A stretch of DNA of 64,000 bases from Pontibacillus salipaludis (GTDB lineage Bacteria > Bacillota > Bacilli > Bacillales > BH030062). The translations under genes and the position numbers were made by a program. The DNA lies in the NCBI RefSeq assembly GCF_014642405.1, contig NZ_BMIN01000017.1:1-64000 (forward strand), written 5' to 3'. The notes under the pieces are model-generated. The model saw only the letters and a list, made by a program, of their open reading frames with translations. It was not told the origin of the DNA and ran no database searches. Below, one piece after another: positions 19,763-31,380 of this stretch (position 1 is its first letter; each line of letters starts with the position of its first letter).

Positions 19763-20869
19763 ATGAACATGCGTAAGTCGTTAGGCTGGGTGTTTTTACT
19801 CATGCTCTTTATCGTCTCGGCTTGTTCCGTCGATCAGATTGCGAACAAAGCCAGCGCAGAAAAGCCTGCAGAAGGTGACGTCAAAGAGCATTCAAAGAAA
19901 GAAATGGAACAACCAAAGGAAGAAACGCCTGTAGTGGAACAAGAACCGGAATTTAAGAATATGTATCCCTTAACAGGTGAGAAAACGAATGACGATGTCA
20001 GTCATCGTATCATGGCCGTTATGGTCAATAACCATTCCTACGCCAGACCGCAATCAGGCTTAAACGATGCGGATCTCGTTTACGAAGTACTGGCTGAAGG
20101 AAGCATCACAAGATTTGTAGCGTTTTATCATAGTAACCAACCTGAAGTGGTCGGCCCTGTTAGAAGTGCTCGCGAGTACTACTATACGATTGCAAAAGGG
20201 TACAATGCGATTTACTTGTATCACGGAGCTGCTGAGTATATTGAGAATCAGCTAAAAGCAGGCGCAATTGATCATTTGAATGGGATGTACTATGATAATG
20301 ATCGGAATTTATTTAAACGGGAAAGTTTCCGTAGTGCACCACATAATTCGTATATTCTTCTTGATGCTGTCTATGATATAGCCAAACAGAAAGGCTATGA
20401 GGTAACGAACAACCATGAGCCTCTTCCATTTTTAACAGAAGACGAGATCCAATCCTTAGATGGCCAAGAGGCATCGAGCGTAAAGATTACGTATTCGGAC
20501 ACACCACAAGAAACGGTTACGTTCAAGTACAATCCAGAAGAAGAAACCTACGCGAGGTTTAACGACGGAGAAGCAACTGTAGATTATCATACAAAAGAAG
20601 CCACTACGGTGGATAATATCTTTATTGTAGAAACAGGTCACCGTGTAATTGATAGTAAGTTACGCCGTGACATCGATTTAAATTCTGGTGGGAACGGGTA
20701 CTTGATTCAAAAAGGACAAGTACAACAAGTGACATGGAAGAATGAAGATGGCAGAACCTATCCTTTCAAAGATGGCAAAAAGCTAGGCTTCGTTCCAGGG
20801 AAAACGTGGGTCAACGTCGTCCCTGAACAACCAGGCATCAGCCAGTCCGTTTCAATCAACCCGCAATAA
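19763..20869 (+). CDS. yerB: DUF3048 lipoprotein (YerB)
   Basis: About 368 residues. Signal peptide: MNMRKSLGWVFLLMLFIVSAC, with a lipobox cysteine at residue 21, so it is exported and lipid-anchored. A charged linker (about 30-60, K/E-rich) leads to the DUF3048 part, with IMAVMVNNHSYARPQSGL and GPVRSAREYYYTIAKGYNA as hallmark segments. Function unknown; the order yerA-yerB-yerC is as in B. subtilis. Start could be ATG 19763 or 19769; an in-frame GTG six bases upstream overlaps the AAAAAGG site. Confidence 0.88.
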   Translation: MNMRKSLGWVFLLMLFIVSACSVDQIANKASAEKPAEGDVKEHSKKEMEQPKEETPVVEQEPEFKNMYPLTGEKTNDDVSHRIMAVMVNNHSYARPQSGLNDADLVYEVLAEGSITRFVAFYHSNQPEVVGPVRSAREYYYTIAKGYNAIYLYHGAAEYIENQLKAGAIDHLNGMYYDNDRNLFKRESFRSAPHNSYILLDAVYDIAKQKGYEVTNNHEPLPFLTEDEIQSLDGQEASSVKITYSDTPQETVTFKYNPEEETYARFNDGEATVDYHTKEATTVDNIFIVETGHRVIDSKLRRDIDLNSGGNGYLIQKGQVQQVTWKNEDGRTYPFKDGKKLGFVPGKTWVNVVPEQPGISQSVSINPQ

Positions 20870-20886
20870 TAAAAGGAGTGTCACAC

Positions 20887-21192
20887 ATGCAAATTGATAA
20901 ACTAAGGGGTAAAGAATTAGATCAGCTATTTAAAGCAATCCTTACAATGGAATCAGTAGAAGAATGCTACAAACTATTTGATGACCTGGCAACCATGAAC
21001 GAGGTTCAATCCCTTGCCCAGCGCTTAGAAGTAGCCCGCATGCTTCGTGAAGGATTCACGTATCACAAAATCGAAAACGACACAGGCGCATCAACAGCCA
21101 CAATCTCGCGCGTGAAACGTAGCCTAAACTACGGAAACGACGCCTATGCAATGGCTCTAGATCGCATTCAAGAGTCTGAAAAAGAAGACTAA
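20887..21192 (+). CDS. yerC: YerC/YecD family TrpR-related DNA-binding protein
   Basis: 101 residues, all-helical, of the TrpR/YerC-YecD family. NEVQSLAQRLEVARMLREG followed by TYHKIENDTGASTATISRVK is the helix-turn-helix region. Sequence and position match B. subtilis YerC, a putative regulator without a firmly known ligand. ATG 20887 is 8 nt after AAAGGAG; a GTG three codons upstream overlaps that site and is rejected. Ends before a strong terminator. Confidence 0.9.
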   Translation: MQIDKLRGKELDQLFKAILTMESVEECYKLFDDLATMNEVQSLAQRLEVARMLREGFTYHKIENDTGASTATISRVKRSLNYGNDAYAMALDRIQESEKED

Positions 21193-21203
21193 TTTTAAGT
21201 GAG

Positions 21204-21233
21204 AAGACTGCCCTTGTGGGGCGGTCTTTTTTT
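21204..21233 (+). terminator. Terminator after yerC
   Basis: AGACTGCCC and GGGGCGGTCT pair around a short TTGT loop, followed by TTTTTTT. Confidence 0.85.
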
Positions 21234-21301
21234 ATGGAATTTTTAGGGGGAGGTCAGGTTGAACTGTAAAACCACTGCTTCTTAATTCTTTGTGGGGGGA
21301 G

Positions 21302-22120
21302 CGCTTGAGTCGCTTTCTTTTAACTTGAGCGAGCCACTTCGGCAGCACTCGAGCCAGTCTCGGCGAACTTGAGCCAGAAAGTCGAGACCCGTTCACATCT
21401 AGGAGGGAACTTGAGTCAGTATTTCTGAAACTTGAGTCAGAACCACGTGACTCGAGTCGGTTTTGCTAAACTTGAGCCACTTTCCCATGGACTTGAGCCG
21501 TAAATTTGGCCACTTGAGCCAGTAAACGGAAAACTAGAGCCACTTCAGCTAAGACACGAGTCGATTTTCTTTAACTTGAGCCAGTACGCCAGCGCTTGAG
21601 CCGGTCCGGGCGCACTTGAGCCAGAAAGCCGGAATCCCTCCACATCCAAGAGGAACTTGAGTCAGTATTTCTGAAACTTGAGTCAGAACCACGCGACTCG
21701 AGTCGGTTTTGCTAAACTTGAGCCGCTTTCCCATGGACTTGAGCCGTAAATTTGGCCACTTGAGCCAGTAAACGGAAAACTAGAGCCACTTCAGCTAAGA
21801 CATGAGTCGATTTTCTTTAACTTGAGCCAGTACGCCAGCGCTTGAGCCGGTCCGGGCGCACTTGAGCCAGAAATTCGAAATCCGGTCGCATCTGGGAGGA
21901 ACTTGAGTCAAAACCGCGCGACTCGAGTCGGTATTGCTACACTAGAGCCGCTTTCCCACGGACTTGAGCCGTGAATTTGGCCGCTTGAGCCAGTAAACGG
22001 AAAACTAGAGTCACTTCAGCTTAGACTTGAGCCGCTTTCCTTTAACTTGAGCCACTCCGGCAGCACTCGAGCCAGTCTGGGTGAACTTGAGCCACTCCGG
22101 CAGCACTCGAGCCACTCTTC
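21302..22120. repeat. Minisatellite with CTTGAGCC core and 246-bp higher-order period
   Basis: About 37 copies of a core CTTGAGCC/CTTGAGTC (variants CTCGAG, CTAGAG) spaced about 20-24 bp apart, alternating with differing spacers. Blocks recur in the same order: CAGTATTTCTGAAACTTGAG at 21417 and 21663, and TTTGCTAAACTTGAGCCNCT, so a ~246-bp superunit is present two to three times, the third shortened by one 21-bp unit. No long reading frame has a start site. It lies between yerC and glyS. The spacers are not unique sequences flanked by identical palindromic repeats, so it is not a CRISPR array. Confidence 0.9.
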
Positions 22121-22286
22121 CAAAACCTCCACCCACTAAGTAGACAACCTACCAACCTAACCCATCTCACTGGAAATTGTTTCACGTGTAACTTTTTTAA
22201 CATTCAAAATATCAATGAAAGCAAGAAACTAAGAACATTTTGACAAAAATAGTTAATACCTGATCGTATTCGATTATCTAAACAAA

Positions 22287-22329
22287 AGAAACCCACATGT
22301 CGACTTCAATCGTCAGCATGTGGGTTTCT
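22287..22329. terminator. Terminator of glyS
   Basis: AGAAACCCACATG and CATGTGGGTTTCT pair over 13 bp around a 17-nt loop. On the minus strand it is followed by an AT-rich TTTTGTTTAG stretch, suitable for ending glyS. Confidence 0.75.
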
Positions 22330-22338
22330 GAATGCATT

Positions 22339-23727
22339 TTAGTACGTTAATTGATCTTCAATGAAGCTGCGTAGGTCGCTGATGTTTAAGCGAGTCTGTT
22401 CCATTGTGTCACGGTTACGTACGGTAACTTGACCGTCTTCTTTGGAATCGAAGTCGTATGTGATACAGAATGGTGTACCGATCTCGTCGTGACGGCGGTA
22501 ACGTTTACCGATGGAACCAGCGTCGTCATAGTCGACCATGAAGTGCTTGGATAATTCAGCGAATACTTCTTTCGCTTCGTCACCTAGCTTCTTCGAAAGT
22601 GGGAAGATCGCTGCTTTGTATGGTGCAACAGAAGGGTGGAACTTCATTACGGTACGGGAAGACCCATCTTCTAATTCTTCTTCTTCGTATGCGTCAGCTA
22701 GGAATGCTAGAGCTAAACGGTCTGCACCAAGGGCAGGCTCGATTACATAAGGAATGTAGCGCTCGTTTGTTTCCTGATCGATGTACTTAAAGTCTTCGCC
22801 AGAGTGCTCAGCGTGTTGGTTCAGGTCGAAGTCTGTACGGGAAGCGATGCCCCAAAGTTCGCCCCAGCCCATTGGGAACTGATACTCAATGTCTGTTGTT
22901 GCATTACTGTAGTGAGACAATTCATCTTCACCGTGCTCACGAAGGCGTAGGTTTTCGCCATCAATGCCAAGTGACATTAACCAGTTGTGGCAGAAGTTCT
23001 TCCAGTAATCGTACCATTCTAGTTCTTCGCCAGGCTTACAGAAGAATTCCATTTCCATTTGCTCGAATTCACGCGTACGGAAGATGAAGTTACCAGGTGT
23101 GATTTCGTTACGGAAACTCTTACCGATTTGGCCGATTCCGAATGGAAGCTTCTTACGCATAGAGCGTTGAACGTTTTTGAAGTTCACGAAGATTCCTTGT
23201 GCCGTTTCAGGGCGAAGGTAGATGTCATCTGTTGCGCCTTCTGTAACACCTTGTTGCGTTTGGAACATAAGGTTGAACTGGCGAATGCCTGTGAAGTTCT
23301 TCTCGCCACATGTTGGGCAAGCGATGTCGTGTTGCTCAATTAGTTTTTCCATTTCTTCAAATGGAAGGCCATCAACGACTAGTTCATTTCCTTCCGCTTC
23401 TAGCTTGTTCTCGATTAGTTTGTCTGCGCGGTGACGAGACTTACATTCTTTACAGTCGATCATCGGGTCGTTGAAGTTGCCTAGGTGACCAGATGCTTCC
23501 CACGTTTTCGGGTTCATTAAGATCGCTGCGTCAAGACCAACGTTAAGCGGGTTTTCTTGGATGAACTTTTGCCACCAAGCGCGCTTTAAGTTGTTCTTTA
23601 ACTCAACGCCAAGTGGACCGTAATCCCATGTGTTCGCAAGGCCGCCGTAAATTTCAGAACCTTGGAAGATAAAGCCGCGATGCTTTGAGTGTGATACCAA
23701 TTGATCCATTGTTGCTTTCTTAGACAT
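22339..23727 (-). CDS. glyS: Glycyl-tRNA synthetase, single-chain class II type
   Basis: 462 residues. Homodimeric (archaeal/eukaryal-like) GlyRS. It charges tRNA-Gly in the cytoplasm. It begins [19 protein letters not shown] and shows [13 protein letters not shown] (motif 1 region), [20 protein letters not shown] (motif 2 region), [13 protein letters not shown] and the anticodon-binding domain ending [14 protein letters not shown]. subtilis has the two-subunit glyQ/glyS enzyme elsewhere, so this is a lineage difference. ATG 23727 is 9 nt after GGAGGACATT; a much longer frame extends into the T-box leader and is not used. Regulation is by the T-box leader upstream. Confidence 0.95.
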   Translation of the reverse strand: MSKKATMDQLVSHSKHRGFIFQGSEIYGGLANTWDYGPLGVELKNNLKRAWWQKFIQENPLNVGLDAAILMNPKTWEASGHLGNFNDPMIDCKECKSRHRADKLIENKLEAEGNELVVDGLPFEEMEKLIEQHDIACPTCGEKNFTGIRQFNLMFQTQQGVTEGATDDIYLRPETAQGIFVNFKNVQRSMRKKLPFGIGQIGKSFRNEITPGNFIFRTREFEQMEMEFFCKPGEELEWYDYWKNFCHNWLMSLGIDGENLRLREHGEDELSHYSNATTDIEYQFPMGWGELWGIASRTDFDLNQHAEHSGEDFKYIDQETNERYIPYVIEPALGADRLALAFLADAYEEEELEDGSSRTVMKFHPSVAPYKAAIFPLSKKLGDEAKEVFAELSKHFMVDYDDAGSIGKRYRRHDEIGTPFCITYDFDSKEDGQVTVRNRDTMEQTRLNISDLRSFIEDQLTY

Positions 23728-23787
23728 TTGAATGTCCTCCTTTATCACTTGAACTTTACTAAACAGATTGTGAAGTAGCCCCAAAAG

Positions 23788-24006
23788 CCATAAAAAAATC
23801 TCGCCACTGGGACTATGCCCAGGGACGAGATTATAACCCGCGGTTCCACCCTGATTGATGACTTGCTCGGTTGGCAAGCATCCACTTTATGTGTGCATAC
23901 TCAGGAACGCCGTTTCTTTAAACCATTCTCTGAGCTCGCACCGTCCTCAGATCGCTAGGGGGAAGGGGGTTTAAATACTATTTTTCCGTCATCATATGAT
24001 ATAAAC
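23788..24006 (-). promoter_or_regulatory. T-box riboswitch leader of glyS
   Basis: On the minus strand: stem I with GGTGCGAGCTCAGAG, a candidate specifier GGC (glycine) in AAACGGCGTTCC, the invariant T-box AGGGTGGAACCGCGGG (complement at 23837-23852), and a terminator AATCTCGTCCCTGGG/CCCAGTGGCGAGATT followed by T7. Uncharged tRNA-Gly is expected to stabilise the antiterminator. The specifier is read by position, not by folding software. Confidence 0.93.
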
Positions 24007-24019
24007 TTTTTGTTTTCTA

Positions 24020-24048
24020 ATAGTAGCATAGCTTGTTTTTGTTCACAA
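24020..24048 (-). promoter_or_regulatory. Promoter of glyS
   Basis: TTGTGA (24048-24043), 17-nt spacer, TACTAT (24025-24020) on the minus strand, directly in front of the T-box leader. Confidence 0.68.
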
Positions 24049-24068
24049 GTCTACCCGGAAAAAGCCGA

Positions 24069-24106
24069 ACTCCCTTTCGATTTGAAGGGGGTTTTTTGCT
24101 ATAATG
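24069..24106 (+). promoter_or_regulatory. Promoter region of pcrB
   Basis: A perfect TATAAT (24100-24105) lies 35 bp before the pcrB start. A weak TTTCGA is the best -35 at 19 nt. An AACTCCCTT/AAGGGGGTT stem plus T run overlaps it and could act as a weak terminator. Confidence 0.5.
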
Positions 24107-24140
24107 GATAAATGGAATATGGTAAACGGAGGCTAGTGCC

Positions 24141-24830
24141 ATGTACGATATGAAAAAGTGGGAGCATGTGTTTAAGCTCGACCCTAACAAAGAGATTTCA
24201 GATGAAGATTTAGAACGAATATGTGAATCGGGAACAGATGCTGTCATTGTAGGTGGGACAGATGGTGTGACGTTAGATCAAGTCTTGTCACTACTTGCAA
24301 GCATTCGCCGTTATTCGGTTCCTTGTATTTTAGAGATATCCAATTTAGAAGCCATTACACCTGGATATGACTATTATTTTATTCCGATGGTGTTAAATAG
24401 TTCTGAAAAACGCTGGATGATGGATGTTCATCATGAAGCTGTGAAAGAATATGGAGATATAACAGATTGGGATGAGATGCTAGCTGAGGGGTATTGTATC
24501 TTAAACCCTGAGTCGAAGGCGTTTCAGGCTACGAACAGTGTCATGCCTGATGAAGAAGACGTGATTGCTTATGCCAGAATGGCTGAGCACTTGTTCCGCC
24601 TGCCGATCTTTTACCTTGAATATAGCGGTATATATGGTGATCCAGCGTTAGTTAAGAAAGTTGATCAAACGCTTGATCAAACCTTGTTATTCTACGGAGG
24701 CGGTATTGAGACGCCAGAACAAGCCAAGGAAATGAAAGCTTTTGCCGATGTCATTGTTGTAGGGAATGTCATTTACGATAATATGAAACAAGCTTTAAAA
24801 ACGGTAGCAGCCGTAAAAGAACGAGAATAA
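24141..24830 (+). CDS. pcrB: Heptaprenylglyceryl phosphate synthase (PcrB)
   Basis: 229 residues, TIM-barrel prenyltransferase. Bacillus PcrB joins heptaprenyl diphosphate to sn-glycerol-1-phosphate, giving an archaea-like ether lipid. Motifs are [46 protein letters not shown] and [13 protein letters not shown], together with the phosphate-binding VVGNVIYDN at the end. Start ATG 24141 follows GGAGG by 8 nt. Adjacent to pcrA and ligA as in B. subtilis, although the neighbours act on DNA. Confidence 0.94.
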   Translation: MYDMKKWEHVFKLDPNKEISDEDLERICESGTDAVIVGGTDGVTLDQVLSLLASIRRYSVPCILEISNLEAITPGYDYYFIPMVLNSSEKRWMMDVHHEAVKEYGDITDWDEMLAEGYCILNPESKAFQATNSVMPDEEDVIAYARMAEHLFRLPIFYLEYSGIYGDPALVKKVDQTLDQTLLFYGGGIETPEQAKEMKAFADVIVVGNVIYDNMKQALKTVAAVKERE

Positions 24831-24845
24831 AGGAGTGTCGCTCTC

Positions 24846-27089
24846 TTGAGCCCGTTAACAAACGACTTGCTAAAAGGATTGAACGAACAACAACGTGAAG
24901 CTGTAAAAACGACAGATGGTCCCTTGCTTCTAATGGCCGGAGCAGGTAGTGGGAAGACGCGTGTGTTAACCCATCGTATTGCTTACTTATTAGGAGAGAA
25001 AGAGATTGCACCGCGTAACGTATTAGCGATTACGTTTACGAATAAAGCAGCGCGTGAGATGAAGGATCGTGTAGGTGACCTAGTGGGTCCGGAAGCACGC
25101 GATATGTGGATCTCCACGTTCCACTCGATGTGTGTGCGCATTTTGCGTCGTGATATTGATCGCATTGGGATTAACCGTAACTTCTCCATTTTAGATACCA
25201 CGGACCAGCTTTCTGTCATTAAGCAAGTACTGAAGGACTTGAACTTAGATCCGAAGAAGTTTGACCCTCGTGCCATGCTTGGAGCTATTAGCACGGCGAA
25301 GAACGAACTGAAAACGCCTGAAGATTTTAGTAAAACAACAGGCAACTACTATGAGCAACAAACAGCGGCAGTTTATGAGAAATACCAGAAGACGCTTCGT
25401 AAGAACCAGTCTCTAGATTTCGATGACTTAATTATGCAGACACTAACGCTTTTTGATCGTCTCCCTGAAGTATTGGAGTATTACCAGCGCCGTTTCCAAT
25501 ACATTCATGTTGATGAGTATCAGGATACAAACCATGCGCAGTATCAGCTTGTCAAAATGCTTGCGAATCGTTTTGAGAACTTGTGCGTAGTTGGAGACTC
25601 TGACCAATCGATTTATCGTTGGCGCGGAGCGGACATTGCGAACATTATGTCATTTGAGAAAGATTATCCAACGGCGAAAGTGATTATGCTTGAACAAAAC
25701 TATCGTTCCACGAAGCGTATACTAGATGCGGCGAACGAAGTGATCCAGAATAACTCTGGTCGTAAGCCGAAGAACTTATGGACAGACAATGATGATGGCG
25801 AGTCGATCTTCTATTACCAGGCACCGACTGAACGTGATGAGGGTCTTTTTGTAACGAACAAGATTGAAGACATGGTGCGTGCAACGAAGTTTAAATATAA
25901 AGACTGCGCTGTTCTGTATCGTACGAATGCTCAGTCCCGTACGATTGAGGAAACGTTTGTCAAAGCGAATATTCCGTATCAAATCGTCGGAGGCACGAAG
26001 TTCTACGACCGCAAAGAAATTAAAGATATGCTTGCGTACTTGCGCCTTATTGCGAATCCAGATGATGACATTAGCTTTGGGCGAATTGTAAACGAACCGA
26101 AGCGAGGCGTAGGCCGTACGTCCCTTGATAACTTACAGATGTATGCCGCTCGTCATGATCTTTCCTTATATGAAGCAGCTGGTGAAGTCGAGCAGGTTGG
26201 ACTTAGTAAGCGTGCAACGAATGCGATTCGTGATTTCCACAAAATGATCCGTAACTGGACGCAGCAACAAGATTTCCTATCGGCAACAGATCTTGTAGAA
26301 GATGTGCTAAAGATTACTGGATATGAGGATATGTTAAAGAACGAGAATAGCTTAGAAGCACAGAGCCGCCTTGAGAACATTAATGAATTCTTATCTGTTA
26401 CGAAGAACTTTGAAGAACAAAATGAAGACAAGAGTCTGATTGCTTTCTTAACGGACCTCGCGCTTGTTGCGGATATTAACTCGGCTGATGAAGACCCGTT
26501 CGCTGATGACAAGGTTACTCTTATGACGCTTCACTCAGCTAAGGGACTTGAATTCCCGGTTGTCTTCTTAATTGGCATGGAGGAGAGTGTCTTCCCTCAC
26601 AGTCGTTCCCTTCAAGATGAAGAAGAAATGGAAGAGGAACGTCGCCTTGCTTATGTAGGGATTACTCGTGCAGAGCAGCAGTTATTCTTAACAAATGCGA
26701 AGATGCGTACGCTGTTTGGGCGTACCAATATGAATCCTGAGAGTCGATTTATTTCTGAGATCCCAGCTGAATTGATTGAAGGGCGAGGGAACCAAGGTGG
26801 TGGATCTCCGTTTGGCGGAGGATTCCAGGACCCTGCACCATCTGGATTCAGTACAGGACAACCGAAACCACCGAAGCGTAAAGCGACAACAATGAAACAA
26901 AAAGCAGCGTCTGGTGGAGATGGGGCCGATTTTGCCGTAGGTGATAAGGTATCCCATAAGAAATGGGGCGAAGGGACCGTCGTCAAAGTTCAAGGAGAAG
27001 GGGATTCCAAAGAGCTAGACATCGCATTCCCTGCGCCAAATGGCATTAAGCGTGTCCTGGCCAAATTTGCTCCTATTACTAAGCAATAG
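24846..27089 (+). CDS. pcrA: ATP-dependent DNA helicase PcrA (UvrD-type)
   Basis: 747 residues, superfamily 1A 3'-5' helicase for repair and replication-transcription conflicts. Walker A AGAGSGKT at 31-38, motif [10 protein letters not shown], motif [17 protein letters not shown], motif IV QNYRST, motif [18 protein letters not shown], motif [15 protein letters not shown]. The C-terminal Tudor-like segment ([22 protein letters not shown]) is the RNA-polymerase-binding domain of PcrA. A glycine-rich linker lies around 655-685. Start is TTG 24846, 10 nt after AAAGGAG. Confidence 0.95.
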   Translation: MSPLTNDLLKGLNEQQREAVKTTDGPLLLMAGAGSGKTRVLTHRIAYLLGEKEIAPRNVLAITFTNKAAREMKDRVGDLVGPEARDMWISTFHSMCVRILRRDIDRIGINRNFSILDTTDQLSVIKQVLKDLNLDPKKFDPRAMLGAISTAKNELKTPEDFSKTTGNYYEQQTAAVYEKYQKTLRKNQSLDFDDLIMQTLTLFDRLPEVLEYYQRRFQYIHVDEYQDTNHAQYQLVKMLANRFENLCVVGDSDQSIYRWRGADIANIMSFEKDYPTAKVIMLEQNYRSTKRILDAANEVIQNNSGRKPKNLWTDNDDGESIFYYQAPTERDEGLFVTNKIEDMVRATKFKYKDCAVLYRTNAQSRTIEETFVKANIPYQIVGGTKFYDRKEIKDMLAYLRLIANPDDDISFGRIVNEPKRGVGRTSLDNLQMYAARHDLSLYEAAGEVEQVGLSKRATNAIRDFHKMIRNWTQQQDFLSATDLVEDVLKITGYEDMLKNENSLEAQSRLENINEFLSVTKNFEEQNEDKSLIAFLTDLALVADINSADEDPFADDKVTLMTLHSAKGLEFPVVFLIGMEESVFPHSRSLQDEEEMEEERRLAYVGITRAEQQLFLTNAKMRTLFGRTNMNPESRFISEIPAELIEGRGNQGGGSPFGGGFQDPAPSGFSTGQPKPPKRKATTMKQKAASGGDGADFAVGDKVSHKKWGEGTVVKVQGEGDSKELDIAFPAPNGIKRVLAKFAPITKQ

Positions 27090-27095
27090 CTTTGA

Positions 27096-29111
<2,016 letters not shown>

Positions 29112-29126
29112 GGAGAGTGGAGACGG

Positions 29127-30296
29127 ATGAAACGGATCGCATGGATAGTAGGCCTTGCCATTCTATTGGCAGGGTGCGCTCCGGCCTATGATAAGCAGGA
29201 AGAAGAATTAATGAAAGAGACGCAGGAGAACACTCAGAAGGAAAAGGCGATTGTGCCGAAGCATAGCATCTCTGATGAGTATTATCGTCCTCTTGTAAAT
29301 AAGCAGGATAAGTATGAGCCGAGTGAAGCGCGAGGCATCATCGTGCGTCAAGTTGATAATCGCTTGGATATTGAAGAGATGGAAATGGGGTTACGACGTC
29401 ATTCGAAGGAGGTTTATGATCCTAACGAATACTTCTTTCAGGACGGTCAGTACTTATCAACGGATATTCTGAATGATTGGCTCGATCGAAAAGTGAATGC
29501 TGAGGAATCGGATGGAACGCCGAATGGTCTAAATCCTTCCCTTCCTTTAGGGGCAACTGAAGAGCAATATAGAGAGAACCCTGTTTATCTATCTCATATT
29601 CTCGAGCAGAATTTCTTTAAGAAGACGGATGAGGACTCTGTTGAATTAAGCGGAATCTCTATAAGTCTTGCGATGAAATCAGAATATGAATTCCAAGTAG
29701 AGAAGTGGGGAGCTTCGTACTATGAAGAGATTAGTCGGGATGAAATGCTCACCCAAGGAAAGAAAATGGCCCAAACGGTATTAGAGCGTCTTCGTGGAAT
29801 GGAGAAGCTTGGGGATATCCCGATTATGATCACGATCTATCAACAAGAAGCCAAGTCTTCTGTAGTGCCAGGTAATTTCTTGGCGAAAACGACCGTTGAG
29901 GGAAAAAATAATCAGATTAATGAATGGGAAACCATTGATGAGAAGTACGTACTCTTCCCTTCAGATGAAGCGGAACAGAACTATAAGAAAGAGTCTGAAG
30001 ACATGGTGGACTTCCAAAACGATGTTGCCAACTACTTCCCGAACTACATTGGGGTTGTTGGAAAAGGGTTCTATAAAGATGATGAATTAGTCAATATGGA
30101 AGTTACCATTCCTATTGAATTCAAAGGGAAAGCCGAAATCGTCTCTTTAACTCAGTATGTCTACTCGCTCATTATGGAAAACTTCCCGAACTACTTCGGA
30201 ATTGAAGTGAAAATTGAATCACACGAAGGGCAGGAAAGTCTCATCGTCCGTAAACCAGGCGAAGACAAACCATACGTCCACATCTACGACAAATAA
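29127..30296 (+). CDS. CamS-family lipoprotein (YerH)
   Basis: 389 residues. Signal peptide MKRIAWIVGLAILLAGC with the lipobox cysteine at 17, so it is a membrane-anchored lipoprotein. The rest matches the CamS sex-pheromone-precursor family (GISISLAMKSEYEF, NYFPNYIGVVGKGFYKDDELV). In enterococci and staphylococci the processed signal peptide is a pheromone, but in bacilli the role of the protein is unknown. Adjacent to ligA as yerH is in B. subtilis. Ends at a terminator. Confidence 0.9.
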   Translation: MKRIAWIVGLAILLAGCAPAYDKQEEELMKETQENTQKEKAIVPKHSISDEYYRPLVNKQDKYEPSEARGIIVRQVDNRLDIEEMEMGLRRHSKEVYDPNEYFFQDGQYLSTDILNDWLDRKVNAEESDGTPNGLNPSLPLGATEEQYRENPVYLSHILEQNFFKKTDEDSVELSGISISLAMKSEYEFQVEKWGASYYEEISRDEMLTQGKKMAQTVLERLRGMEKLGDIPIMITIYQQEAKSSVVPGNFLAKTTVEGKNNQINEWETIDEKYVLFPSDEAEQNYKKESEDMVDFQNDVANYFPNYIGVVGKGFYKDDELVNMEVTIPIEFKGKAEIVSLTQYVYSLIMENFPNYFGIEVKIESHEGQESLIVRKPGEDKPYVHIYDK

Positions 30297-30299
30297 ACA

Positions 30300-30331
30300 A
30301 AAGGACAGCGCTAACTGCGCTGTCCTTTTTT
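30300..30331 (+). terminator. Terminator after camS
   Basis: AAAGGACAGCGC and GCGCTGTCCTTT around TAACT, then T's. End of the pcrB-pcrA-ligA-camS operon. Confidence 0.85.
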
Positions 30332-30348
30332 GCGCTTTAAAGGAACAA

Positions 30349-30548
30349 CGCGTGCCAGACACCCTTAAGTGCTGTGCAGTAGAGCAGGGTGCCAGACACC
30401 CTTCAGTGCTGTGCAGTAGAGCAGGGTGCCAGACACCCTTCAGTGCTGTGCAGTAGAGCAGGGTGCCAGACACCCTTCAGTGCTGTGCAGTAGAGCAGGG
30501 TGCCAGACACCCTTTAGTGCTGTGCTGTAATACAGGGTGTCTGGTACG
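30349..30548. repeat. 37-bp tandem repeat array
   Basis: GTGCCAGACACCCTTCAGTG + CTGTGCAGTAGAGCAGG repeats exactly every 37 bp from 30352 (30352, 30389, 30426, 30463, 30500); a sixth partial copy ends in the inverted form AGGGTGTCTGGTACGC. GGTGCCAGACACC is itself near-palindromic. Units differ by one or two bases. Period 37 with no conserved frame rules out coding. Confidence 0.92.
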
Positions 30549-30613
30549 CTTTACTTCTTTAATTTGGCCACGTCCAGCTGCAGCGCCCGCTTTTGAAATT
30601 GGGTGTATGCCCA

Positions 30614-30643
30614 TTTACTTTACTTCTACAAATGTGTTAGAAT
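30614..30643 (+). promoter_or_regulatory. Promoter of the yrrT-luxS-mccAB operon
   Basis: TTTACT (30614-30619), 18-nt spacer, TAGAAT (30638-30643). About 70 bp before yrrT. In B. subtilis the corresponding operon is repressed by CymR; a CymR site could not be fixed by eye. Confidence 0.5.
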
Positions 30644-30711
30644 TTTTTATACAACTAAAACCTGAGTAAACTGATGAGGATTGTCTATTTTAACACCACG
30701 AGGTGAAGGGT

Positions 30712-31353
30712 ATGGGAAGAGAGTTTATAGATTTATTTGATGGTTGGGCATCGTCTTATGATCAGACCGTGTCTGGTGAGGACGTTGAATATAAAGAAGT
30801 ATTTGCGCATTATGACGTGATCTTAAACGCTGTAGTTGATTATACAAAGGGGCCAAATGTTATTGAGTTTGGTGTTGGAACGGGAAATTTAACGAAGAAG
30901 TTAATTAACCGTGGGCATTCGGTAATGGGTATTGAGCCTTCGTCAGAAATGCTGAAGATTGCTCAGATTAAAGTGCCAGACGTTAAAGTACATGATGGAG
31001 ATTTTATTGATTTTCCAAAGCCACAGGTTCCGGTTCAATCGATTGTGAGCAGTTACGCATTTCATCACCTTACAGACGAGGAAAAGGATATGGCGATTGG
31101 TAAATATAGCAGTATTCTAGAAAAAGGAGGCCGGATTGTTTTCGCGGATACCGTTTTTGAAACAAAAGCTTCAAAGCGGAGAGCAATTGAAACAGCCATT
31201 GCTTCGCACTATAACAATCTAGCTGATGATTTATCAGTAGAATACTATTCCGACATTCCAACCCTGCAAGCAATCTGTAAGAAATATAACTTTGAAGTAC
31301 TGTTTGAGCAGAAGAATAAATATGTTTGGGTAATGGTAGCAGAGAAAAAATAA
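30712..31353 (+). CDS. yrrT: SAM-dependent methyltransferase YrrT
   Basis: 213 residues from ATG 30712 (MGREFIDLFDGWASSYDQTV), which matches the B. subtilis YrrT start; the in-frame GTG at 30703 overlaps the ribosome-binding site. SAM-binding motif I is VIEFGVGTGNLTKK, and SSYAFHHLTDEEK is a family hallmark. Substrate is unknown. In B. subtilis yrrT leads the operon yrrT-mtnN-mccA-mccB; here luxS occupies the mtnN place. luxS follows 27 bp later. Confidence 0.9.
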   Translation: MGREFIDLFDGWASSYDQTVSGEDVEYKEVFAHYDVILNAVVDYTKGPNVIEFGVGTGNLTKKLINRGHSVMGIEPSSEMLKIAQIKVPDVKVHDGDFIDFPKPQVPVQSIVSSYAFHHLTDEEKDMAIGKYSSILEKGGRIVFADTVFETKASKRRAIETAIASHYNNLADDLSVEYYSDIPTLQAICKKYNFEVLFEQKNKYVWVMVAEKK

Positions 31354-31380
31354 TTTAAGAAAAAAGGGAGAGGGTTATCC

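Noticed and set aside
21302-22120. CRISPR-like appearance of the CTTGAGCC array
   Set aside because: Core is only 8 bp, spacers recur in the same order and have irregular lengths, and no cas genes are present.
26153-26993. Several minus-strand frames over 100 codons inside pcrA
   Set aside because: Antisense shadows of a conserved helicase gene.
30214-30473. Open frames on both strands across the 37-bp array
   Set aside because: They run from camS codons into non-coding repeats; a 37-bp period changes frame each unit.
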